From the NCBI GenBank assembly GCA_018266615.1, contig JAFEAB010000090.1, positions 1 through 49,332 of the forward strand: a stretch of 49,332 bases of DNA. Reading direction: 5' to 3'. Shown in pieces: positions 35,605 through 45,236 of this stretch; within the stretch, counting starts at the first letter, position 1, and every line of letters starts with the position of its first letter. A program made the translations under genes and the position numbers. The notes beneath the pieces were generated by a model. That model was not told the DNA's origin. It ran no database searches and saw only the letters and a program-made list of their open reading frames with translations. This stretch comes from Bacteroidota bacterium. Lineage in GTDB: Bacteria > Bacteroidota > Bacteroidia > Chitinophagales > Chitinophagaceae.

Positions 35605-36837
35605 TTACATCGATGGCAACAGTACCTGGTCAATCACATGGAGCGTTCCATTCAGGAAATGCTGATCGCTTGTACCGCCCGGGTCAGGCGTTGGATTGAT
35701 TACAAAATTAGCTGGAGTGGCATTAAACGCCCCTTTTGCAGTAGCAGCCGTTACGCCGGTTACACCAAAACTGGCTTGCAGCGTTACCGGAGGATATGCA
35801 AAACCGGTTGTGTTTGCACTGCTCAACAAGGTAGGGTATGCAGTGGCGGTAGTAGGCATGTTATTGGTAAAGAACCGTCCGGGACGTTGGAGAGTAAGGC
35901 CCGGGCTGGCCGTATTGCTAAATCCATCAAACATGTGATAAACTGCAATTCCCTTAATCATTTGGGTGGTAACCTGGTTGCTTCCCAGGAATCCAATAAA
36001 ATAGGCATCCGGATCTGTGGGTTGTAATACCCCGCCGGTTAAAAAGCTAAGAATATTCTTTAATGCCTGGTTGTTAGGTGCAAGAACAGTAAAGTTTGCT
36101 CCTATGTTAGATAATCCGGCAATTAAACTGGCTGAACCAACAGCCCCACTATCTGCCCTTTGCAAAGCCGCTTTAAAAATGGTGAGATTGGGGTCCGTAT
36201 TAATTCGGTTCCAAATATACCGGGTGGGAGGAGCCACAATAGTAAAAGTATGATGAATAACCCCATTCCCTGCTTCCAAATTAGTGCCTACAACGGGGAT
36301 GTTGTTCACCCAATTTCCATTCATCCTCGAAGGAAAAGTAGTTAGCCTCAACAAAGCGCTAAGAGATGGCGCCGGGTTGAAGATGGTTGGGTATTGCAGA
36401 TTGGGAAAATTACCGGGTACACTTTCAAATGGCACTTTTTGGGGTACCGTGTTGTAAGCCACTATCGCCTGCGCATTAGCCACCGAAATATTAGTGGTAA
36501 TGAATTGCGAGAAAGCGGCATCGGGTGCATTGAGCGGAACCAAACCACCGGAAACTGCATTAATAAAAAACTTCATCCCGTTGTTATCGGGTACAAACAG
36601 GGTAAAGTTTGCATTCTTATTATTGATTGTATTGAATAATCCGGAACGTACCACCAACCTGTAATAAAGGCTGTCGTTTGCATTGGATTTTAAAGTATCT
36701 CCCAGCATGGCTCCGGAGGGAGGAACTACCTGTGGTTCGGGAATATCGTAAATCCCTTTATTGCAGGAAGTGAAAAACAAAATACTGCCTAACACAAGGA
36801 GCAGCCCCAGCTTGTTCTTCATTGAAAAGTATTTCAT
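35605..36837 (-). CDS. Fasciclin (FAS1) domain lipoprotein
   Basis: A 410-residue lipoprotein; the signal sequence ends in LFFTSCNKG, with the lipidated Cys at residue 25 (20 if the ATG at 36822 is used). Two FAS1 domains follow, at about 55-205 and 215-410. Each has the central NFTLFVPDN or NFTVLAPNN strand and a closing conserved segment (NGVIHHTFTIV and NGTLHVIDQVLLP). FAS1 domains bind carbohydrate or protein partners. The gene is 40 nt downstream of a TonB receptor on the same strand and ends at a strong terminator, so the pair is an operon. It takes the place that SusD occupies in sugar uptake loci. Confidence 0.9.
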   Translation of the reverse strand: MKYFSMKNKLGLLLVLGSILFFTSCNKGIYDIPEPQVVPPSGAMLGDTLKSNANDSLYYRLVVRSGLFNTINNKNANFTLFVPDNNGMKFFINAVSGGLVPLNAPDAAFSQFITTNISVANAQAIVAYNTVPQKVPFESVPGNFPNLQYPTIFNPAPSLSALLRLTTFPSRMNGNWVNNIPVVGTNLEAGNGVIHHTFTIVAPPTRYIWNRINTDPNLTIFKAALQRADSGAVGSASLIAGLSNIGANFTVLAPNNQALKNILSFLTGGVLQPTDPDAYFIGFLGSNQVTTQMIKGIAVYHMFDGFSNTASPGLTLQRPGRFFTNNMPTTATAYPTLLSSANTTGFAYPPVTLQASFGVTGVTAATAKGAFNATPANFVINPTPDPGGTSDQHFLNGTLHVIDQVLLPSM

Positions 36838-36877
36838 ATAAAAAATTTTGATGTTTTAAATTGGAGTTTGGGATTCA

Positions 36878-39628
36878 TTAATAAACATTATATCCAAACC
36901 CGATATAATATAAACCACCTACCATGGAGTTTCCAATCCCGTTATAATAGTATTGGTTAAGCAGGTTGGTTGCCCCTACTTTAAATATTGATTTAGAGGA
37001 AGGGAATTTATATGATATCTGTGCATCAAGCGTCTGCACGGCCGGTATCATGCCACTTGCGAGGTCGCCATCAAAATCAAATTTATCCTGCCAACGGTAA
37101 GCAATGTTGAATCCCATTCTCTTTGATTTACCAAAACCGCTGTTGCTGATTGAAGCATTTACCTTGTATTTGGGAGAATTGAAGGAAGTAATTAAACCAG
37201 CAGGTGTATTATCCAAATTATCGGATGCTAAATTGGCGGAAAGTGTAAAATTGGAAGGAAGGCGATAATCTACACCAAGGCCCCAGCCATAGGATTTAAT
37301 CTTATCCTTAGAATTAACAGGGATGGAATAAATCTGGCCGGTGTCTGCATCTGCCTGTACAATGGGTGCGCCGGTTTTGCTTTGCACCACCAGGGTACGG
37401 CCGGTGAAGTCCTTGTAATTTCCATAATATCCATACAAATCAATCAGCAACTTAGAATCCAGCAATAGGCCTTTATATCCCAATTCAAAAGATGAAAGAG
37501 ACTCCGCTTTAAAATTGCCAAACTCCTGTTGCACCACTTTACCCTGGCGAAGTGAATCGCGGTTGTAAATGGGATTGGTATCGAAATGATAAATATTGAT
37601 GAAATCTTTAATTCCTCCTATCAGCTTATAGGAATTCAGATCGAGGTTGATCCATTGTTGCTGTGTGGAAGGGAATCGATAAGCCGTTTGATAAGAAAGA
37701 CGAATGTTATTATTTTCAGCGACTTTATACACCGCGGTTACCCTTGGAGTAAACTTACCTTCAAAGTTTTCATTTTTATCATACCGGGCAGAAGCCGAAA
37801 CGGTTAGCTTGTCAATCACTTTGCGAGTGGCCTGCACATAAATGCCGAATTCATTAATATTTACGGCACTGTCTGGTTTATCAGCAAACAGGGTTCCTTC
37901 CGAATTCAAAACAAAACGTTTATAAGCTGCGCCAAAAATTACATCCGCTACTTTATGCGTGTATTTAGTCAGGTTATAATTTCCTTCTACCTGATACAAA
38001 TCAGACCTGTCGAGAAGCAAACCACCTTGCGGAACGGGTAGCTTTCGGATCTGGTTATAGACGCTATTAAACTGGGCAGAACCAGCAGCAGGCCGGCCGA
38101 TATCTGCCAATGCACGAGCCGCATTGTGGGCATCCATATCTGAAAGGCCGTTTAATTTACCCTGCAAAAATGCCTGGGTATATTGTACATACCAATCGGA
38201 GGTTTGCGGAGCAGGTTTACCGTTAATCATCGTAACGGAAGGCTTCCACGCTTCATTGAAGTTTTGGGTGGTGGCCGCCATGTTAAAGGTTTGCCCGGCA
38301 TTTTCCTGGGTGGTGAAAATCCTGAAGTTCCAATCCTTATTTATGAACTCCAGTTTATACTGGCCCATTTTAAAATCCTTAATGGAATAACGGGAAGCAC
38401 CGGTATACGCCGTATTCCCTGTGCCCCAATATCCGGCAAGAACGGCCTCTGTATTAGGAGAAATTTTATAATGGAATGAACCTCCCAGTTTAAAATTCAG
38501 CGTGTTGGGATCCATAATTTCCTGTTCGGTATAACCGGTACGGGAAACATTAATTGAACTTCCAGTTAAGGTAGAAATAAATGGGGCAAGGAAGGGGGCC
38601 TGGGCCGCAATTCCATTTAGGAAAGGAACAATATTAACGGAAGTTTCATCGCCATACACATTTACCCCGTCGTAGTTGGGGTCTGTTTTACGTGAACCCG
38701 GAACCAATACCTGGTTGTTGCGGTCATAATCACGGTAATCCATGCCAATCCAGTCTTTTGCCTGGATAAGCTCGGAGGTGATTTTAAAAGCAAATTTTTC
38801 ATTTACTTTCTTTCCCCAACGTAAGGCCCAATTATGATAAGCCGAAGCCGGCCTTTCCCGGGCATCGGCATGCATTAATCCTTCGCGGATGCTGAACGAA
38901 AAGCCCTGGTATTTGAATGGATTTTTACTGGTCATCAGGAGCGTTCCATTCATCCCGCCAGAACCATACAAGGCAGAAGAAGCGCCAGACAGTAATTCCA
39001 TATTATCTATATCCAGTTCATTTAACCCGATGATAGAGCCAACCGAAAAGTTGAGACCTGGAGATTGGTTATCCATCCCATCTACCAATTGGTTAAAACG
39101 AACATTTCCACTACCCCCAAAACCACGGGTAGTTGGGGTTTTGAAAGTAAGGGAAGACGTAGTTATATCCACCCCCTTCAGGGTAGCAACCACATCGTAA
39201 AACTGAGGGGAGGTGGCTTTCCGAAGGGTGGCTGCATTTACCCGTTCGATGGATACAGGTGATTCCATAATTTTTTGAGGAACACGGCTGGCCGAAACCA
39301 CAATGTCCTGGCCCAGATCAGCAGATGGTACGAAGGCAACATCTACCGCTTTTGCGGCGGAACTAATGGTTACATCCTGAGATACAAAGCCTACAGATGA
39401 AAAAGACAGACTTACCGGAAGGCTTTTTACCCGGATAGAGAAATTTCCCTTATCATCGGTAAATGTTCCAGTGGTAGAATTAGTTACCACAACAGATACT
39501 GCGCCTACGTTTTCGTGGGTTATGCTGTTTTTCACATTTCCCTGAACCAGGATTTCCTGTGCAAAAACAGCAGAGCTGAGCAGCGAGGCCATTACCAGAA
39601 TCAGTAAATGACTCGTAACTTTTCTCAT
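36878..39628 (-). CDS. TonB-dependent receptor
   Basis: A 916-residue outer-membrane receptor. Signal peptide (1-23), then a carboxypeptidase-regulatory domain (about 26-110, VQGNVKNSITHENVGAV), then a plug (about 115-235) opening with IVVSASRVPQKIMESPVSIER, and a beta-barrel to the end, which finishes in YYIGFGYNVY with a terminal aromatic as usual. The plug contains SGASSALYGSGGMNGTLL. Cargo is unknown. No SusD partner is present; the FAS1 lipoprotein gene 40 nt downstream is its operon partner. A near -7 box (TTATTTTG, 39659-39666) lies upstream. Confidence 0.93.
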   Translation of the reverse strand: MRKVTSHLLILVMASLLSSAVFAQEILVQGNVKNSITHENVGAVSVVVTNSTTGTFTDDKGNFSIRVKSLPVSLSFSSVGFVSQDVTISSAAKAVDVAFVPSADLGQDIVVSASRVPQKIMESPVSIERVNAATLRKATSPQFYDVVATLKGVDITTSSLTFKTPTTRGFGGSGNVRFNQLVDGMDNQSPGLNFSVGSIIGLNELDIDNMELLSGASSALYGSGGMNGTLLMTSKNPFKYQGFSFSIREGLMHADARERPASAYHNWALRWGKKVNEKFAFKITSELIQAKDWIGMDYRDYDRNNQVLVPGSRKTDPNYDGVNVYGDETSVNIVPFLNGIAAQAPFLAPFISTLTGSSINVSRTGYTEQEIMDPNTLNFKLGGSFHYKISPNTEAVLAGYWGTGNTAYTGASRYSIKDFKMGQYKLEFINKDWNFRIFTTQENAGQTFNMAATTQNFNEAWKPSVTMINGKPAPQTSDWYVQYTQAFLQGKLNGLSDMDAHNAARALADIGRPAAGSAQFNSVYNQIRKLPVPQGGLLLDRSDLYQVEGNYNLTKYTHKVADVIFGAAYKRFVLNSEGTLFADKPDSAVNINEFGIYVQATRKVIDKLTVSASARYDKNENFEGKFTPRVTAVYKVAENNNIRLSYQTAYRFPSTQQQWINLDLNSYKLIGGIKDFINIYHFDTNPIYNRDSLRQGKVVQQEFGNFKAESLSSFELGYKGLLLDSKLLIDLYGYYGNYKDFTGRTLVVQSKTGAPIVQADADTGQIYSIPVNSKDKIKSYGWGLGVDYRLPSNFTLSANLASDNLDNTPAGLITSFNSPKYKVNASISNSGFGKSKRMGFNIAYRWQDKFDFDGDLASGMIPAVQTLDAQISYKFPSSKSIFKVGATNLLNQYYYNGIGNSMVGGLYYIGFGYNVY

Positions 39629-39766
39629 ATAGCAATAATTTTATGAATAATTAGCTGGCAAAATAACAATAGTTATTATTACACAGAAATTTAATTTTGA
39701 ACGGATTGTGAAAACCTCAGCCTAAAAAATCTACCCAAATCCGGTGCCTGTGAATTACTTTAGCGT

Positions 39767-40711
39767 GTGGTAAATTTTTCATTTCCGGGACAAACCTCCT
39801 TTTACAAAGGAAAAGTGCGGGATGTGTATGGTATTGGTAATAATTGGCTGGTAATGATTTCCAGTAACCGTATTTCCGCTTTTGATGTGATCCTGCCGCG
39901 GGAGATTCCGTATAAAGGGCAGATTCTGAATCAGTTATCTGCCTTTATGCTGGAACAGACCCGGCCCGTTTGCCCCAATTGGCTATTGGATGTTCCTGCC
40001 CCCTCCGTAAGTATTGGCAAAAAATGTATCCCCTTCAAACTGGAGATGGTAGTTCGCGGCCACCTGGTAGGCCATGCCTGGCGCACCTATCAATCGGGTC
40101 TTCGTACGCTTTGCGGTGCAACCCTGCCCGAAGGGTTAAAGGAGTATGCGCCCCTGCCCTTTCCTATTATTACCCCATCCACCAAAGCGGATGCAGGACA
40201 TGATGAAGATATTACTCCGGACGATTTAATTCGGAAAGGAATTATTTCTCCGGACCATTGGAAAACCATTTCAAATTTCGCTCTTGCTCTTTTTGAAAAA
40301 GGTAAAGAAATGGCAAAGGAACGGGGATTGATACTCGCCGATACGAAATATGAGTTCGGTTTATATCAGGACGACGTGCTGTTGATGGATGAAGTGCATA
40401 CACCCGATTCTTCACGGTACTTTTATGCAGATGGGTTTGAGGAGAGGCAGTCCCGGGAAATAAAGCAACAGCAACTAAGCAAGGAATTTGTCAGGGAATG
40501 GCTGATGGCCAACGGGTTTATGGGAAAAGCAGGACAGCAGCTACCAGAAATGACCGATGCGTGGGTTGATCAAATCAGTAAAAAGTATATCGAATTATAC
40601 GAACGGATGGTGGGAAAGAAATTTGTTCCTGAATTGCTTACCCCTGAAGACACCCAACGGCGAATTGAAACTTCACTGGGTCATCTCTCTTCTTCCACTA
40701 TGCTGCCGTAA
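39767..40711 (+). CDS. purC: Phosphoribosylaminoimidazole-succinocarboxamide synthase (SAICAR synthetase)
   Basis: Joins CAIR and aspartate with ATP in purine synthesis. A 314-residue enzyme with FYKGKVRDVY, SSNRISAFDVILP, MVVRGHLVGHAW, and the nucleotide-handling LILADTKYEFG and MDEVHTPDSSRY segments. Length fits the longer single-domain PurC type. The start is GTG at 39767: an in-frame TAG lies six bases upstream, and no ATG falls before residue 40. A near -7 box, TACTTTAG, is at 39756-39763. Its 3' end overlaps the reverse-strand SET gene by 31 nt. Confidence 0.96.
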   Translation: MVNFSFPGQTSFYKGKVRDVYGIGNNWLVMISSNRISAFDVILPREIPYKGQILNQLSAFMLEQTRPVCPNWLLDVPAPSVSIGKKCIPFKLEMVVRGHLVGHAWRTYQSGLRTLCGATLPEGLKEYAPLPFPIITPSTKADAGHDEDITPDDLIRKGIISPDHWKTISNFALALFEKGKEMAKERGLILADTKYEFGLYQDDVLLMDEVHTPDSSRYFYADGFEERQSREIKQQQLSKEFVREWLMANGFMGKAGQQLPEMTDAWVDQISKKYIELYERMVGKKFVPELLTPEDTQRRIETSLGHLSSSTMLP

Positions 40712-41091
40712 TCAATACACAGTTCCTCACCAATGGAAATATCCCGGATTGCTTCAAATTGCAACCCATCATCCAGCGATTGAATATTTGGAGTGCTGCT
40801 ATGGTTTAAGAAAACCACCAGATCCAGGATTTTAAATCCCTCTTCCGGAACAAAATATTGATCTTTATCGTAAAGGCAATAATTTTCAATTAACCGGATG
40901 GCATGTTGGGGAAGTGTTGCTAATTCTGCATCATTTATGCCCAGCCATTGTTGCGAATTTTTGGAAAAAATATCTTTTTCTCCTTTCCATATCGGGGCAA
41001 TGGCAAAAACTCCGATGCCATGTATGGGAGAAGGTTTCAGCATCACTTTGGAATGATACTTCAATTCGTTGAGCAGGTCTTCCTTATTCAT
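40681..41091 (-). CDS. SET domain protein
   Basis: A 136-residue protein made of little more than a SET domain. Motifs: PSPIHGIGVFA, the cofactor-binding FLNHSSTPN, and the catalytic IGEELCIDYG. SET enzymes transfer methyl from S-adenosylmethionine to lysine; bacterial free-standing SET proteins are known in several phyla, with mostly unidentified targets. There is no pre- or post-SET region. It overlaps the end of purC by 31 nt in the opposite direction and follows trhO by 63 nt on its own strand. Substrate is unknown; a ribosomal or chromatin-like protein is only a guess. Confidence 0.9.
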   Translation of the reverse strand: MNKEDLLNELKYHSKVMLKPSPIHGIGVFAIAPIWKGEKDIFSKNSQQWLGINDAELATLPQHAIRLIENYCLYDKDQYFVPEEGFKILDLVVFLNHSSTPNIQSLDDGLQFEAIRDISIGEELCIDYGSIVEEER

Positions 41092-41154
41092 TTTTTAAAG
41101 AAAAATCAAATTCCGGATTGGTTCGTTCGTGTAAAAGTTTGGTGCAGGGCTCGG

Positions 41155-42189
41155 TTATAAATTAAAATGGTCGATCAGCCTTTGTTTCGATTTATTGAAT
41201 ACCATTCTCCCCTTGTCGATCCCCTTCCTTAATTTCTTTTGCTCCTCTTCGGGAAGATGTACAATTTCCTGGCAGGCAGTACTGCAACAACGATCATATT
41301 TTTTAGCACAGGTCTCGCACTGGATAAAGAGCAGGTGGCACCCTTCGTTAGCACAATTTACATGCGTATCGGCAGGTTGGCCGCACTGGTGGCATTTGGC
41401 AATAATTTCATTGGATATCCGCTCCCCCATCCGGTTATCGAAAACAAAATTCTTTCCCTTGAATTTATTTTTCAATCCCTGACTCTCTACCTGGTTGGCA
41501 TAGTGGATGATGCCTCCTTCGAGGTGGAATACATTTGTAAATCCACGGTGAAGCATATATGCGCTGGCTTTCTCGCAACGGATCCCACCGGTGCAGTACA
41601 TGATGATATTTCGGTCTTTATTGTCTTTCATCATCTCTGCCGCCATAGGAAGTTGCTCCCGGAATGTGTTGCTGGGTATCTCGATGGCATTATTAAAATG
41701 CCCCACTTCAAATTCGTAATGGTTGCGCATATCAATCACAACGGTATCCGGGTCATCCGTCATTTGGTTAAACGCAGCGGCATTTACATACTTTCCCTTC
41801 TGCTCCATTTGGAAGGAGGGGTCGTTAATTCCGTCGGCCACAATTTTATTCCGTACTTTAATTTTCAATACCCAGAAAGATTTCCCATCATCATCTACTG
41901 CAACATTCAACCGTAAGCCATTCAACCCCGGAATAGCATAAAGCAGATTTCTAAATGTTTCGTAATGCCTTTCGGGCACACTTATTTGGGCATTTATTCC
42001 TTCCGATGCCACATAAATCCTCCCAAACACCGAAATGCCTGTTAAGGTTTTATACAGGTCATTTCTAAAACCTTGTGGATCGTTAATGGGGAAATACTGG
42101 TAGAAGGATATGGTAATCCGTTTATCCTCTTCTTTCAACAATTTAGCTTTGAGTTCCTCCTGCGAAACCCGATTGTGCAATACGGCCAT
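41155..42189 (-). CDS. trhO: tRNA uridine(34) hydroxylase, rhodanese-type (TrhO/YceA)
   Basis: A 344-residue enzyme that forms 5-hydroxyuridine at the wobble position of certain tRNAs, using oxygen. An N-terminal acylphosphatase-like domain (about 30-120, [14 protein letters not shown]) precedes a rhodanese domain with [15 protein letters not shown], where the first Cys is the expected active residue. The C-terminus is Cys-rich (CHQCGQPA, then CETC and CCSTAC), probably zinc-binding. I set the start at 42189 ([10 protein letters not shown]); the frame extends 26 codons upstream without homology. It is 89 nt after the DUF5686 stop and may share its mRNA. Confidence 0.93.
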   Translation of the reverse strand: MAVLHNRVSQEELKAKLLKEEDKRITISFYQYFPINDPQGFRNDLYKTLTGISVFGRIYVASEGINAQISVPERHYETFRNLLYAIPGLNGLRLNVAVDDDGKSFWVLKIKVRNKIVADGINDPSFQMEQKGKYVNAAAFNQMTDDPDTVVIDMRNHYEFEVGHFNNAIEIPSNTFREQLPMAAEMMKDNKDRNIIMYCTGGIRCEKASAYMLHRGFTNVFHLEGGIIHYANQVESQGLKNKFKGKNFVFDNRMGERISNEIIAKCHQCGQPADTHVNCANEGCHLLFIQCETCAKKYDRCCSTACQEIVHLPEEEQKKLRKGIDKGRMVFNKSKQRLIDHFNL

Positions 42190-42278
42190 AATTTTTAATT
42201 TGATCCCTGGTGGGGAAACCTTTGATGTAAGATTGGATGCTTGCAGGGCAAACCAAATGTGCCGCAAAGATATAATAA

Positions 42279-44840
42279 TTAAAACAGGCTGATGCTTCTT
42301 GCCCGCCCAGAGAAGCCCTGGCCTACAGAAACTCCGCCCCCTAAGATTCCACCGCTGCCTATTCGGATGCCAGTATGGCCCTGGGTTCCGTTTTCAAATC
42401 CCCAAACCACATCTACCCTGAATAATTTGAAAATATTTTCAAATCCGGCGAACAGTTCCACATAATTGTTTTTCCTATTTACATAAAATGCATTGGTGCC
42501 TCCTACCAGGTTCCATTTCAACCGGTTAATGAGTGGGATCTTATTGGTGAGAAGCCCGTTAAAATGGTGTTCTACATGAGCTATCCCATACAGGTTAGCG
42601 GTAGTACTGTTGGCATAATACTTAGCCAGTTGGAAACTGTTTACGTACTCGGAGGCGGCTACAGCCTGGTTGCCATTAAAATGTTGATAGTCCTGGATGA
42701 AAACGTTCCGGGCATTCAAAAAACCACCGGCACCAATTTTATACCGGAGGGTACCGGCCAGTTTAAAATTCTTATTGTCGTCGATATAAAATTGCCATTT
42801 ATCAAAATCTTCATCACTGCCAAAGATATTTTTAATGCCTTTGGTATAACTCAGATTAAGGGTTGGATATTTCGATCCCAGGGAAACCCGGCTATTCGGA
42901 AATTGGATATATCGTTGACCGGGGCGATAACTCACTTTTACTTCCCCAATAAAAGCCTGGTGTTTTGGAAATTGGGCACTTAATTTTTCATTCGGATAAT
43001 TGGGCGTGATGCGGGCGCTGTCTTTAAAAAATGTAAAATAGGTGCTGTTATTTAACGGGATGCGGTCTTCATAAACAAGCCCCAGGCTAAACTGCAGGCC
43101 GTTGTCGTAACGTTTATTAAAAAGTACACTGCCAAAATAATTTTCATAGGTCTTTATTAGGTTATTTCCATAAAATAATACACTAATACTGTTAACCAAA
43201 GGGAGAACTGTATTCCCCTTGTTAAACTCACTCACCCTTTTTCCGCCGCTTATACTAAGCGAGTACATTTTTGGTTTCCGGTTTACCTGTTGGTCGTTGG
43301 TGCTAAATTTCAGCGTGGCCCAGGAGTTAAGATGGGTATTATCAAAACCATATCGAAGGCTTGGCATAAAACTCACATGAGTTCGCCACTTTTTCCAATA
43401 GGCCCGATACGTTCCATAAACATTTAATACAATCCCTTCCGCAGGATTATATTCCATATTTCGAATCAGTGATTCAATATCCCAGCTAAACATATGTTTC
43501 TTACTATAATGGGTTCGATGGATTCCATTCCAGAAAATGCCCAGAGGTTTTACTGGCCCTTGCCTTTTCTTCAAAGAATCAATGGCATTTTTTGTAAGTG
43601 CCGAATCTTTTGTAACCTGAAGGATGCTGTCCTTTACATGATAATCTTTAACTTCTTCCCTTTCTAAGGGTACAGGCCGGATAGTGTCCCAATAGGCTTT
43701 ACTATGATTGGTAACTCCGGTATCATATTTAATGATGGTTCGATCGAAGAATTTCTTTCCAAACTTTGGATCTATGTTATAATCGGAATACACATTCAGG
43801 AATGCTCCATCTGCTTTAATATTAAACTGATTGAAATAAAAACTCAGAACCTGGCTATGAATTCTCCATATATCAGCAGAAACCGGAACGTGGATCTGGT
43901 TTATGTGCAGGGTATCCATGATTTCGAGTTGTGCATTTTTTGACAGCATGAGGTCGAGGCTGTGTATTCTCCAATCGCCATCCGTAATATTAATGGTACC
44001 CGAAAACAAAGGTTCAAACTTTCGCCTTGGAGTTACCCGGATCGAATTAATAGCCCGGCCGTCTTCAAAAAAAGTGCCTAAGAATTTAAAGCGGTAATAG
44101 TAAATCGCATTATCGGCAATGGGTGAAATAAATCCTCTCGGATTTAGCTGGTTAAGCATTACCGTTACGTTATTGGTATAAAAGCTGATGAAGGTGGGAA
44201 AGGTGAGTCCGAAATTATCGCTACCGCTTACCCGGCTGCTGATCACTTCCAGTTTAAATTTATCGGGCAACTGTTGGTTAACTTTGGAGATCGCTTCTGA
44301 TAGATATATAATTCCCTGTCCGGCGGAATCGAGGTGCAGGTCGGCCCGATCCTCGGGGTTAATCTTCCTGCCTAAAATTTTATTTGGAAGGTTGCGAAGT
44401 TTCAGTACATCTTTCGAATACAGGTTGCAGGTAAATGCCTTTACCTGGGAATGGTAAAAATCCCTTTTTTTAATAGCCTGCCGGATGATTTCATAGGCAG
44501 GGTCTTCATCCCCCGTTTTTACAACCACTTCCTGCATGGTTAGCTTTTGTTCTTTGAGGATAAAACTAACTTCCATATCTCCACTTACGGTAATGTTTTT
44601 TTCGGCGGCTTCATAACCTATATGCTGGCACAGCAGGGTATATTTTCCGGGTGGGAGCAGCAACGTGAAATTCCCTTTGGTACTGGCGCTGGTACCTTTT
44701 GAACTCCCTTTTATTATAATCGAGGAATACGGAAGCAGATCTCCTGTTTCGGTAAAAACGGTGCCTGAAATGCGTTGTGCATAAATCAAATTCGTAACCA
44801 GTAGCCCTCCCAATAAATAGATAAAAAATTTCCAACGCAT
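42279..44840 (-). CDS. DUF5686 outer-membrane protein with carboxypeptidase-regulatory N-domain
   Basis: An 853-residue exported protein. Signal peptide [22 protein letters not shown], then a carboxypeptidase-regulatory beta-sandwich (about 24-110, [18 protein letters not shown]), then a long DUF5686 region. It ends in a beta-barrel-like C-terminus with many Tyr, Asn and Phe. The function of the family is not established; it is likely an outer-membrane protein found in Bacteroidota. Start is the ATG at 44840, since the frame's first codon is TTG. It follows the small membrane protein gene by 23 nt, as the third gene of an operon. Confidence 0.88.
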   Translation of the reverse strand: MRWKFFIYLLGGLLVTNLIYAQRISGTVFTETGDLLPYSSIIIKGSSKGTSASTKGNFTLLLPPGKYTLLCQHIGYEAAEKNITVSGDMEVSFILKEQKLTMQEVVVKTGDEDPAYEIIRQAIKKRDFYHSQVKAFTCNLYSKDVLKLRNLPNKILGRKINPEDRADLHLDSAGQGIIYLSEAISKVNQQLPDKFKLEVISSRVSGSDNFGLTFPTFISFYTNNVTVMLNQLNPRGFISPIADNAIYYYRFKFLGTFFEDGRAINSIRVTPRRKFEPLFSGTINITDGDWRIHSLDLMLSKNAQLEIMDTLHINQIHVPVSADIWRIHSQVLSFYFNQFNIKADGAFLNVYSDYNIDPKFGKKFFDRTIIKYDTGVTNHSKAYWDTIRPVPLEREEVKDYHVKDSILQVTKDSALTKNAIDSLKKRQGPVKPLGIFWNGIHRTHYSKKHMFSWDIESLIRNMEYNPAEGIVLNVYGTYRAYWKKWRTHVSFMPSLRYGFDNTHLNSWATLKFSTNDQQVNRKPKMYSLSISGGKRVSEFNKGNTVLPLVNSISVLFYGNNLIKTYENYFGSVLFNKRYDNGLQFSLGLVYEDRIPLNNSTYFTFFKDSARITPNYPNEKLSAQFPKHQAFIGEVKVSYRPGQRYIQFPNSRVSLGSKYPTLNLSYTKGIKNIFGSDEDFDKWQFYIDDNKNFKLAGTLRYKIGAGGFLNARNVFIQDYQHFNGNQAVAASEYVNSFQLAKYYANSTTANLYGIAHVEHHFNGLLTNKIPLINRLKWNLVGGTNAFYVNRKNNYVELFAGFENIFKLFRVDVVWGFENGTQGHTGIRIGSGGILGGGVSVGQGFSGRARSISLF

Positions 44841-44863
44841 AAACAAGATTGGTTAAACGGCTT

Positions 44864-45232
44864 TCAGGGTTTGGAAAAAATAGATCTAAGTAAGGACCCT
44901 GATAAAGCAGCAAAAGCTCCAACTACCCCACCGATGCCCCCAGTTAGCAATATTAGTTTTAAAGGATTGTCTTGTTTAAGCATCAGCAACGAAAAACGAT
45001 GAGCCAGGATGTTGTCGTTATTATTACTGATATAATATACCAACCCGGCCCACAATAAAAAAAGCCCAAACAACCCACCCAGGAAGGCTGTACCGGGCTT
45101 AGCCTTCACAACAAGCCCTGTCACAAACGCTGCAACGGCAATCGACCACCAGGGGAAATACATTCCCATTCCAAAGGCAAGGGCAGCAGAAAGGAATAAA
45201 ATAATCAGAAATTTTACAAAGGAATTATTCAT
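44864..45232 (-). CDS. Small integral membrane protein, unknown function
   Basis: A 122-residue protein with about four hydrophobic helices, at roughly 5-25, 30-45, 50-68 and 90-110. The N-terminal MNNSFVKFLIILFLSAALAF has the look of a signal anchor. Gly- and Ala-rich helices (GGIGGVVGAFAALSG) suggest close packing. No family could be recognised. It starts 4 nt after the penicillin acylase stop and is followed 23 nt later by DUF5686, so the three genes are one operon. A helper role for either partner is inference. Confidence 0.75.
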   Translation of the reverse strand: MNNSFVKFLIILFLSAALAFGMGMYFPWWSIAVAAFVTGLVVKAKPGTAFLGGLFGLFLLWAGLVYYISNNNDNILAHRFSLLMLKQDNPLKLILLTGGIGGVVGAFAALSGSLLRSIFSKP

Positions 45233-45236
45233 TATT

